This document shows positions 10,131-19,309 of a stretch of DNA of 64,000 nucleotides, one piece after another (position 1 is the stretch's first letter; every line of letters begins with the position of its first letter). The DNA comes from Aegilops tauschii subsp. strangulata (lineage: Eukaryota > Streptophyta > Magnoliopsida > Poales > Poaceae), in the NCBI RefSeq assembly GCF_002575655.3, contig NC_053039.3, positions 372,783,633 to 372,847,632 of the forward strand, in the 5' to 3' direction. Made by a program: the position numbers and the translations under genes. The notes under the pieces were generated by a model. It had not been told where the DNA came from. It was given only the letters and a program-made list of their open reading frames with translations, and ran no database searches.

Positions 10131-10376
10131 GTGGAGGAGATCGCCTCCAGTGATGAAGGCAAGGACGAACGAGATGAGGACGCCGAGGATGATGCGCCGG
10201 GTGATGGAGCCGACGGCCAGCCTCAGCCCGACCAAGCCTCGACCAATGAGTCGCGAGTTGGCGAGCCGACTGCTGCTGGTGCCGACCAGGCCGACACCAA
10301 CCAGGCGGCCATTCCACCACCCGGTGCCTCAACCTCCGTCGACCCCTCGGATCCGACTGCAGCTCCTCTGGCCTAG
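10131..10376 (+). pseudogene. Acidic antisense ORF of the gypsy element, 5' part cut off
   Basis: Open frame on the + strand, opposite to the gypsy genes, reading 'EEIASSDEGKDERDEDAEDD' and then a Pro/Ala/Thr-rich tail to a stop at 10374-10376. Some plant gypsy elements carry an extra antisense gene between integrase and the 3' LTR, and its place and composition fit that. The upstream part is missing because the CACTA terminus abuts at 10130. The apparent start at 10071 lies in CACTA sequence and is not the original start. No function can be assigned. Confidence 0.45.
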
Positions 10377-11160
10377 GCGGCCAAGTTATCTTTTTTTTCC
10401 TGTTCTCGTGATCTTTTGGACAAACATGTTAAATTTACGCAGTTCCACCCACTGGGGTTTATTCAAACTCTGTTGAATGTTGGCCGAGGGCCTTTTGCTT
10501 ATCTAAGTTAACTTTGTCGAGTTCTAACTTGTCTTGCTTTTCTGGTCCTTTGGCTTTTTCCTTTGTCGCCTTCCCTTGGCTGCCGTCTTGCCAGCCAGGC
10601 AGCCGCTCTGTGGTCTATGGCTGGGTCAGGTACTTGGCCATTTTGGGAAGGCAAGTACTTCGACCGTTTAGAATGTAGCAAGTTAAGCGAGAAGCTGGCC
10701 AGCCGGATGCCTAGCAGCCGGGCGGTAAGGCTAGGAGCCGGCTTGGCCTATGTGAATGCTTTTTTCCTTAGCCATTTTTCGTATGGGCCCCCTTTCCTGC
10801 CTTTGACTCTTGCCTGCCGAATAGTCGCTCTGCGAGCTGCGGCTTACGGCAAGAGAGGGCTTAGATGCCGACATACTACTTGTCCGACTGCAGGTAGCAT
10901 TGACATAGTACAAGGCAGCAAGCCCCCAGGCCGACTGGTCGAACCCGGTGCCGGGCGGAGGAATGAAATAATACATTCACAGGCATAGAACTTATCATAT
11001 AGATAAAAAGGGTAGCCCCCGAGTGCTCCTCGAGGGACCCGATGTCTTAGATTCTTAATACAAAAGGTAGCGTGGTACATACTGCATTAACTGTAAAATC
11101 TTCGGAGGAGATTTGCATTCCATGGGCGCTCTGATTCTTTGCCAGAGTCGTCTCTCTTGC
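10377..11160. other. Noncoding 3' region of the gypsy element
   Basis: Between the antisense ORF and the end of the integrase. It has GCCGG/CCGGC-rich segments and no credible coding frame. A downstream LTR would be expected on its left side but is absent. Confidence 0.5.
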
Positions 11161-11965
11161 GCGCTCTGGGCTTCTATGCATCGATGAGGTAGTAGGAGTC
11201 ATTGCCCAAATCTTTGTTGATGATGAAGGGGCCTTCCCAAGGGGCCGAGAGCTTGTGCTGTCCGGCTGTTCGCTGGATCAGCCGGAGCACAAGGTCTCCC
11301 TCTTGGAAGGATCTTGGCTAGACCTTCCGACTGTGGTAGCGGCGCATGCTCTACTGGTAGATGGCGGACCGGCAGAGTGCCAACAGCCGGCCCTCTTCCA
11401 GCAGATCGACACCGTCTTCTCGTGCTTCTTTTGCCTCCGCCTCCGTGTACATGGTGATGCGAGGTGAGTCGAACTCAATGTCAGTTGGGATGACGGCCTC
11501 GGCCCCGTACATGAGGAAAAAGGGAGTGAAGCCGGTTGACTTGTTCGGAGTGGTGCGGAGGCTCCAGAGGGTGGCCGGCAGTTCATCGATCCAGCAGCCG
11601 GCCGAGCGCTCTAGTGGATCGACCAGTCGGGGCTTGATGCTGGACAAGATGAGGCCGTTTGCTCGCTCGACTTGGACGTTTGACTGCGGATGGGCAACGG
11701 ACGCTAAGTCCAGTCGGATGCCCTGCATTGCGCAGAAACGGGCCAAGGCGCCTTTGGCAAAGTTTGTGCCATTGTCGGTGATGATGATGTGTGGTACACC
11801 GTATCGGACGGTGATATCTACGATGGAAGTCACAGCAGTCGGACCATTCAGTTTCTTGATTGGCTTTGCTTCGATCCACTTGGTGAATTTGTCCACGACG
11901 ACAAGCAGATGGGTCATGACGTCGCGTGCTGCCTTGAATGGTCCCACGATGTCCAGCCCCCACAC
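11160..11965 (-). pseudogene. Gypsy integrase, catalytic core and C-terminal module
   Basis: Retroviral-type integrase core, which joins element DNA to the host chromosome. Visible acidic residues are D in 'GLDIVGPF', D in 'IITDNGTNF' and E in 'VQVERANGLI', the usual D,D-35-E spacing. Further on are 'WSLRTTPNKSTGFTPF' and 'LMYGAEAVIP', typical of plant gypsy integrases. A TAG at 11351-11353 ends the open frame. The sequence after it, with another stop, still shows 'WEGPFIINKD' and 'YYLIDA', the GPY/F-like C-terminal module. It shares its frame with the upstream pol but is separated from the zinc-binding part by the TGA near 12036. Confidence 0.8.
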
Positions 11966-12035
11966 GGCAAAGGGCCAAGTGAGGGGGATGTTCTTGAGTG
12001 CAGAAGCCGGCAGGTGTTGCTTGGAGCTGAATTTC

Positions 12036-12916
12036 TGTCACCCGTTGCATTTCTTGACCAAATCCTTGACGTCTTCCAAAGCAGTCGGCCAGAAGAAACC
12101 ATGGCGGAAAGCTTTGGCGACAAGGGATCTAGAGGCCGCGTGGTGGCCGCACTCGCCTTGGTGGATATCTTTGAGGATTGCCTTGGCTTTCTCTGGTTCT
12201 ACGCAGTGCTGGAAGACCCCAGTCATGCTGCACCTGACAAGCTCTCTGTTCACTATAGTGTTGGCTCCCGCTCGGCGCTGCCCCTGTCGGGCTGATATCT
12301 CATCAGCTGGCATCTCTCCGCTCACCAGGAAGTTGAAGATGGGTTGCGCCCATGATGGTGCTTCAACTTCATCCACTGCCATCACAGCCACTGGGACTAG
12401 GGCGGCTGGGTTGGGAGGCGATGGGGTGGAGTCGGCCGCTGCTTGCTGTGTTGTTGAAGCCCCTGGGCCGACTGCTGCAGCCCCCGAGCCGGGTTGTGAA
12501 TTTCCCGGGCCGGGTGCGACTGCCGCAGTTCCCGAGCCGCTTGGTGAAGTCCCTGGGCCGGGTTGTGAAGTCCCTGGACCGGGTGCAACTGCTGCAGTCC
12601 CTATGCCGCCTGCCGAAGTCCCCGGGCCGGCTGCTGCAGCCCCCGAGTCGGATTCGACTGCTTCAGGAGTAGCTGGCACGAAGATGGACTCGGATTCTGG
12701 GGAAGGCTTGATAGACGGCTTGTGGAGGCACTGAAGGAAGACGTTGGCTGGTATTTCTTGGCGGGTGGAGCCGATCCGTGCCAGGGCATCAGCTTGCTCA
12801 TTGTCGCTCTGTGGCATGTGAAGGAACTCACACCCGTCAAAGTATCCGCTGATCTGCTGGACGAGGAAGCGGTAACTTGCCATATTTGCATCCTTGGCGT
12901 CCCAGTCACGAGACGA
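12036..12916 (-). pseudogene. End of second RNase H, Pro/Gly repeat linker and integrase zinc-binding domain
   Basis: Begins with 'QADALARIGS' (last RNase H acidic residue), followed by a linker of about 110 residues with repeated 'GPGTS', 'GSGTAAVAPGPG' and 'QPGSGAAAVGPG' units. It then ends in the HHCC-type zinc domain 'HQGECGHHAASRSL...FFWP...LVKKCNG', where a TGA replaces the last expected cysteine codon. Linkers between RNase H and integrase are common in Tat elements, but this one is an internal tandem repeat. It is the same frame as the flanking pol pieces. Confidence 0.7.
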
Positions 12917-13618
12917 CTATGGGACCACCAAGTCTGAGTTGCCATAGCACAGGATTCGGCGGATGACGATCTCTTTGGCCAGCCGAAGTCCGTGTACTAG
13001 CGCCTCATACTCGGCCACATTGTTGGAGGTGGCAAAGTGAATTTGCAATGTGTATCTGAGCTTGTCGCCCTTGGGAGAGGTGAGGACAACGCCGGCTCCC
13101 AAGCCGGTGCGCATCTTTGAGGCATCAAAGTGCATCCGCCAATGAGTGGAGTCCGGAGCTGGCGGCAGGTACTGGGTCTCGGCCCAATCGACGAGGAAGT
13201 CGGCTAGTGCTTGGGACTTGATGGCGGTGCGTGGCTGGTAGAAGATGGTGTAAGGGGCCAACTCGATGGCCCATTTGGCCACCCGGCCTGATGCATCTCT
13301 GTTGCCTATGATCTCAGCAAGCGGGGCAGTGCAGACAACCATAATTGGGTGCTCTTGAAAGTATGGCTTCAGCTTCTTGGCGGCAAAGTGCACGTCGTAG
13401 CACATCTTCTGGTAGTGGGCGTAGTTCTGCTTTGAGGCCGGCAGCACCTCGCTCAAATAGTACACAGGCCTCTGGACCGGCTGTGCTCTGCCGTCCTTTG
13501 GGCGCTCCACCACAACGACAGTGCTGACCACCCAGCTGGTGGCGGCGATGTAGAGGTACATGGGCTCCTTAGCAGCCGGGGCCGCCAGGATAGGCGGGGT
13601 AGTCAGCATCTTCTTCAA
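12917..13618 (-). pseudogene. Gypsy RNase H plus archaeal-type RNase H
   Basis: First part: 'YLYIAATSWVVS', 'RPVYYLSEVL', 'YQKMCYDVHFAAKKLKPYF', the classical gypsy RNase H that removes the RNA template. Second part: 'MHFDASKMRTGLGAGVVL', 'NNVAEYEALVHGLRLA' and 'GNSDLVV', an archaeal-type RNase H with D, E and D in place. A TAG at 12917-12919 follows 'DLVVP', and a TAG at 13619-13621 separates it from the RT. Both stops are in the same frame as the neighbouring domains, so they are point lesions, not domain borders. Confidence 0.8.
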
Positions 13619-14512
13619 CTAGAGAAAGGCCTCGTCCGTCTTGTCGCTCCACTCGAAGTGAGTGGTTTTCTTCATGAGTTGGTACAGGGGAAGAGCCTTC
13701 TCACCCAGCGGACTGATGAAGCGGCTGATGGATGCCAAACAGTCGGTGAACTTCTGGATGTCTCGCAGTCGGGTGGGTCTCTCCATCCTCTCAATGGCCT
13801 TGATCTTCACATGGTTGCACTCAATGCCGCGCTCTGAGACCAAGAAGCCAAGGATCTGGCCGACTGGTACTCCAAAGACACACTTCTCTGGGTTGAGCTT
13901 GATTTGAAAATGGCGCAGATTATCAAAAGTTTCCTTGAGATCTTCCAAGAGGGTACCGCGCTTCTCCGTCTTCACCACAATATCGTCTACATAGACGTGG
14001 GCATTTCTGTCGAGTTTCTTGAGGGGACACTTCTGCATGCAACGCTGAAATGTGGCACCGACATTTCTCAAGCCGAATGTCATGGTCAGGTAGCAGAAGG
14101 CTCCGAATGGTGTGATGAAGGCGTTCTTCAGGCGGTCGGCTCGGTTCAACTTGATCTGGTGGTACCCTGAGTAGGCATCCAAAAAACTCAGCAGCTCGCA
14201 TCCGGCTATGGAGTCTATCACTTGGTCAATCCGAGGCAAAGCAAACAGATCCTTGGGGCAGGCTTTGTTGAGGCTGGTATAGTCAATACATGTGCGCCAT
14301 TTGTTCTTCTTCTTCAGTACAAGGATCGGGTTGGCAAGCCATTCTAGGAAAAACACTTCCATAATGAAGCTGGCTGCCAGCAGGTGGGCGATCTCTTCAC
14401 CAACGATTCTTCTGTTCTTTTCCAACAGGCAGCGGAGGGGTTGTTTGACTGGTTTTGCATCCGATCTGACATGTAGCTTGTGCTCGGCGAAATCCGTCAG
14501 AACACCCGGCAT
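13619..14512 (-). pseudogene. Gypsy reverse transcriptase
   Basis: RNA-directed DNA polymerase. Motifs in order: 'KKKNKWRTCIDYTSLNKACP', 'LLSFLDAYSGYHQI' (first catalytic Asp), 'FCYLTMTFGLRNVGATFQ', 'HVYVDDIVVKT' (YVDD with both Asp), 'FGVPVGQILGFLVS', 'ISRFISPLGEKALPLYQLMK'. The catalytic core looks complete over 297 codons, but a TAA at 14531-14533 just upstream, in the same frame, cuts it from the rest of pol, and a TAG ends it at 13619. Confidence 0.85.
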
Positions 14513-14713
14513 GTCTTTGGGAGACCATGCTTAGATGTCCTGATTCTCACGGAGGAAATCGACGAGCTTGCTTTCCTATTTGCTGTCAAGGTTGGCCCCT
14601 ATGACAGCATTCCTCTCCGGGTGCTCTGGCTCCAAGGGGATCTTCTTTGTTTGTTTGGCCGGCTGGAAGGAGCCCTAGGTCGCCGACTCCTAGGGGTCTG
14701 GAGACAAGTCCGG

Positions 14714-14899
14714 CTACTTGCTGGCCATGGCCACAACTCGGTCCAGGAGCTTCTTCTCAGCAGCAATAAAAAGGGACTCGGCCAACTGGCTGCTGGCCGC
14801 AGCACAGGCGGCCGACTTCTTGTAGTCCCTGGCTATCGTGATAATGCCCTTGGTTCCCGGCATCTTCATCTTGAGGTAGGCGTAATGAGGTACTGCCAT
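14714..14899 (-). pseudogene. Protease-RT spacer of the gypsy polyprotein
   Basis: Open stretch containing 'MAVPHYAYLKMKMPGTKG', a conserved spacer in this type of plant gypsy pol. It is in the frame of the RT but one base out of register with the protease ORF that precedes it, which fits a single-base loss near 14925. It ends at a stop at 14714-14716. Confidence 0.6.
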
Positions 14900-14907
14900 G
14901 AACTTGG

Positions 14908-15372
14908 CTAGAGCTGGCCGGCTAGGAGCACGTGATAAGGGCTCTCCAGGTCAAGCACCTCAAACCAAATCGCCTGGCGGCGGAAGTGATCCTTGTCTCC
15001 GAATAGGACATCTACCTTGATCTTGCCGATTGGCGAGAAGGAAAGGCCGGGCACAATGCCATGAAAGACGGTCCAACTGGGCTGGAGCTGCTTCTCTTTA
15101 ATGCACAACTTCTCCATGGTATCGCGGTAAAGGATGTTGATGCTGCTACCGCCATCTATTAGAATCCGGAAGAAACGAGCAGCTCGCCTCTCTGTTGCAA
15201 GGGTGGTATCCAACACCAAGGCATAGGAACCCGGAGAAGGCATCACCTCCGGGTGGTCTGCACGGCTCCAACTGATGGGATTCTCGGACCAGTGCATGAA
15301 CTCTGGGGAATTTGAAGCAACGACATTCACCTCTCGATGCTGCTGACGCCGGCTGTGCCGGTAACCAGCCAC
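14908..15372 (-). pseudogene. Gypsy aspartic protease
   Basis: Retropepsin that would cleave Gag-Pol. The active site reads 'RILIDGGSSINILYRDT'; the DGG form instead of DTG/DSG is usual in this plant gypsy group. Following hydrophobic strand motifs are 'SPIGKIKVDVLFG' and 'WFEVLDLESPYHVLL'. The frame differs from gag and from RT, so shifts flank it on both sides. Confidence 0.75.
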
Positions 15373-15412
15373 ACTGGTGAAGACGACGTAAGCTCCGTGC
15401 TCTTCAGGGAAC

Positions 15413-15975
15413 TCATCTTAGATGGCACCGACTGCTGGATGGTCTGCCGGCTGCTGGGGAGGCAGGGCCGGCTGGCCAGCAGGCGGAGGCGGCAGTCCCT
15501 CGCCCTTGGCAATGCGGACGAGCCAATGGCATTTCCGGGTGGTATGGTTGGAAGGCTTCGCACCACGGGAACTTGCAGGGAGCATCGAGGGTCTTCTCGA
15601 AGGAGAAGGCAGGTAGCCAAGCAGGCTTGCCGCCTTTCTGACGCTTGGCGCCGGGTTGTCTCTCCGGCTGCTGATCCTCAACTATCGCCACCTGTCGGCT
15701 GGTGGAATCCGGCCGTGGGGCCTTGCGCTTGTTGTCATTCTGCTGCTGGCGCCGACTATTGCCACCAGCCGACGTCCGGGGAGCCGGAGGGAGCACCTTC
15801 CCGGACGCGTCCACCTGGAGCTCCGACTTGATGGAGGAGTCGGCTGTGGCGTACTTGTCTGCTATCATCAGCAGCTCATCGAGTGTAGCCAGCTCGTCGC
15901 AGAGGAGTCGATGCTTGAGTAAGGTGCCCTCGCGGCACCCGGCGGTGAAGTACTCAATGGCTTGCACCTTGTGCA
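15413..15975 (-). pseudogene. Gypsy gag, C-terminal part (after the copia insertion)
   Basis: Continues gag directly from the insertion site: 'KVQAIEYFTAGCREGTLL' and 'ELATLDELLMIADKYATAD', a capsid-like helical region, then a basic, Gln-rich segment. Around 15540 the frame changes; the other frame carries 'NHTTRKCHW', probably the remains of the zinc knuckle, so a frameshift lies just before it. The frame joins the N-terminal part across the copia element once one copy of the GTGCA duplication is left out. Confidence 0.7.
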
Positions 15976-17694
15976 TGTTGGGGAACGTAGCAGAAATTCA
16001 AAATTTTCTACGCATCACCAAGATCAATCTATGGAGTAATCTAGCAACGAGGGGAAGGGGAGTGCATCTACATACCATTGTAGATCGCGAGCGGAAGCGT
16101 TCAAGAGAACGGGGTTGATGGAGTCGTACTCGTCGTGATCCAAATCACCGATGATCCTAGCGCCGAACGGACGGCACCTCCGCGTTCAACACACGTACGG
16201 AGCAGCGACGTCTCCTCCTTCTTGATCCAGCAAGGGGGGAGGAGAGGTTGATGGAGATCCAGCAGCACAACGGCGTGGTGGTGGAAGTAGCGGGATCCCG
16301 GCAGGGCTTCGCCAAGCACAAGCGGGGAGGAAGAGGTGTCACGGGAGGGAGAGGGAGGCGCCAGGGCTTGTGTATTGCTGCCCTCCCTTCCCCCCACTAT
16401 ATATAGGGCCAAGGGAGAGGGGGGGGGGGGCGCAGCCTTGGCCCTTCCTCCAAGGAAGGGTGCGGCCAGGGAGGAGTCCTTCCCCCCCAAGGCACCTCGG
16501 AGGTGCCTTCCCCCTTTAGGACTCTCCCTTTTCCTTATCTCTTGGCGCATGGGTTTCTTGGGGCTGGAGCCCTTGGCCCATATAGGCCAAGGCGCACCCC
16601 CTACAACCCATGTGGCCCCCCGGGGCTGGTGGACCCCCGGACCCCTTTCGGCACTCCCGGTACAATACCGATAAAGTGCGAAACTTTTCCGGCGACCAAA
16701 ATAAGACTTCCCATATATAAATCTTTACCTCCGGACCATTCCGGAACTCCTCGTGACGTCCGGGATCTCATCCGGGACTCCGAACAACGTTCGGGTTACC
16801 GCATACTAATATCTCTATAACCCTAGCGTCACCGAACCTTAAGTGTGTAGACCCTACGGGTTCGGGAGACATGCAGACATGACCGAGACGACTCTCCGGT
16901 CAATAACCAACAGCGGGATCTGGATACCCATGTTGGCTCCCACATGCTCCTCGATGATCTCATCGGATGAACCACGATGTCGAGGATTCAATCAATCCCG
17001 TATACAATTCCCTTTGTCTATCGATATGTTACTTGCCCGAGATTCAATCGTCGGTATCCCTATACCTTGTTCAATCTCGTTACCGGCAAGTCTCTTTACT
17101 TGTTCCGTAACTCACATCATCCCGTGATCAATTCCTTGGTCACACTGTGCACATTATGATGATGTCCTACCGGGTGGGCCCAGAGATACCTCTCCGTTTA
17201 CACGGAGTGACAAATCCCAGTCTCGATTCGTGCCAACCCAACAGACACTTTCGGAGATACCTGTAGTGCACCTTTATAGTCACCCAGTTACGTTGTGACG
17301 TTTGGTACGCCCAAAGCATTCCTACAGTATCCGGGAGTTGCACAATCTTATGGTCTAAGGAAATGATACTTGACATTAGAAAAGCTCTGAGCAAACGAAC
17401 TACACGATCTTGTGCTAGGCTTAGGATTGGGTCTTGTCCATCACATCATTCTCCTAATGATGCGATCCCGTTATCAACGACATCCAATGTCCATGGTCAG
17501 GAAACCGTAACCATCTATTGATCAACGAGCTAGTCAACTAGAGGCTTACTAGGGACATGGTGTTGTCTATGTATCCACACATGTATCTGAGTTTCCTATC
17601 AATACAATTCTAGCATGGATAATAAACGACTATCATGAACAAGGAAATATAATAATAACCTATTTATTATTGCCTCTAGGGCATATTTCCAACA
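15976..17694 (-). repeat. 3' LTR of the Angela-type copia element
   Basis: 1719 bases, TG...CA ends, aligned along its length with 22804-24528. A TATA-like 'CTATATATAG' lies at about 16397-16406. It has a 12-G run near 16421 that is shorter in the other LTR. Confidence 0.9.
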
Positions 17695-17712
17695 GTCTCC
17701 CACTTGCACTAG
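17695..17712 (-). promoter_or_regulatory. Polypurine tract of the copia element
   Basis: On the minus strand 'GTGCAAGTGGGAGAC' stands directly before the 3' LTR. This is the purine-rich primer for plus-strand DNA synthesis, in the usual place. Confidence 0.8.
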
Positions 17713-18314
17713 AGTCAATAATCTAGTCCACATCACCATGTGATTAACACTCATAGGTCACATCACCATGTGACCAACATCCAAAGAGTTTACTAGAGTC
17801 AACAATCTAGTTCACATCACTATGTGATTAACACTCAATGAGTTCTGGTTTGATCATGTTATGCTTGTGAGAGAGGTTATTATATAGTCAACGGGTCTGA
17901 ACCTTTCAGATCCGTGTGTGCTTTACGAATATCTATGTCATCTTGTGGATGCTACCACGCGCTACTTGGAGCCATTTCAAATAATTGCTCTACTATACGA
18001 ATCCGGTTTACTACTCAGAGTCATTCGGATTAGTGTCAAAGTTCGCATCGACGTAACCCTTTATGACGAACTCCTTTTCACCTCCATAATCGAGAAAATT
18101 CCTTAGTCCACTAGATACTAAGGATAAGTTCGACCGCTGTCATGTGATCCATTCCCGGATCACTATTGTACCCCTTGACCAACTCATGGCAAGGCACACT
18201 TCATGTGCGGTACACAGCATAGCATACTGTAGAGCCTACGTCTAAAGCATAGGGGACGACCTTCGTCCTTTCTCTCTCTTCTGCTGTGGTCTGGTCTTGA
18301 GTCTTACTCAATAC

Positions 18315-19309
18315 TCACACCTTGTAACACAGCCAAGAACTCCTCCTTTGCTGATCTATTTTGAACTCTTTCAAAATCATGTCAAGGTGTGCGTTCTTTG
18401 AAAGTATCATCGGGCGTCTTGATCTATCTCTATAGATCTTGATGCCCAATATGTAAGCAGCTTTTATCCAGGTCTTCCTTTGAAAAACTCCTTTCAAACA
18501 ACCCTTTATGCTTTCCAGAAATATTACATCATTTCGGATCAACAATATGTCATTCACATATACTTATCAGAAATGTTGTAGCGCTCCCACTCACTTTATT
18601 GTAAATACAAGTTTCTAACTAACTTTGTATAAACCCAAAAACTTTGATCACTCCATCAAAGCGTATATTCTGACTCCGAGATGCTTGCTCTAGTCCATGG
18701 AAGGATCGCTGGAGCTAGCATACCTTTTAGCATCCTTAGGATCGACAAAACCTTTCTGATTGTATCACATACAACCTTTCCTTACAAAAACTGGTAAGGA
18801 AACTTGTTTTAAAATCCATCTGCCAGATTTCATAAATGCAGCTAATGCTAACATGATTCCGACGGACTTAAGCATCGCTACGGATGAGAAAATCTCATCG
18901 TAGTTAACTCCTTGAACTTGTGGAAATACTCTTAGCCACAAGTCGAGCTTCATAGACGGTAACATTACCGTCCACGTCCGTCTTCTTCTCAAAGATCCAT
19001 TTATCTCGGATTTCATGGCTTCTAACCATTTGTCGGAATATGGGCCCACCATCGCTTCTCCATAGCTCGTAGGTTCAGTATTGTCCAACAACATGATATC
19101 TCAGACAGGATCACGTACCACTCTGAAGTAGCACGCATCCTCGTCGTCCTACGAGGTTTGGTGGTGACTTGATCCGAAGTTTCATGATCACTATCATAAG
19201 CTTCCACTTCAATTGGTGTAGGTGCCACAGGAACAACTTCCTGTGACCTACTACACACTAGTTGAAGTGACGGTTCAATAACCTTATCAAGTCTCCACCA
19301 TCCTCCCAC
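18315..19309 (-). pseudogene. Copia reverse transcriptase remnant
   Basis: Broken into pieces in different frames: 'RRTTRMRATSEWY' before RT (19022-19309), 'YSDKWLEAMKSEI' and 'GVNYDEIFSSVAMLKSVG' (18765-19094), and 'NDILLIRNDV...AYILGIKIYRDRSRR' (18315-18557). These are standard copia RT blocks. The catalytic Y-V-D-D box reads Y-V-N-D here, with Asn for the first Asp, so even an unbroken chain would be inactive. The pol must have decayed, or the copy was mobilised in trans by an active relative. Confidence 0.75.

Noticed and set aside
11361..12734. 457-codon + strand ORF opposite the gypsy integrase
   Set aside because: It is the mirror of a well-supported minus-strand pol; composition is low in complexity and no domain is present.
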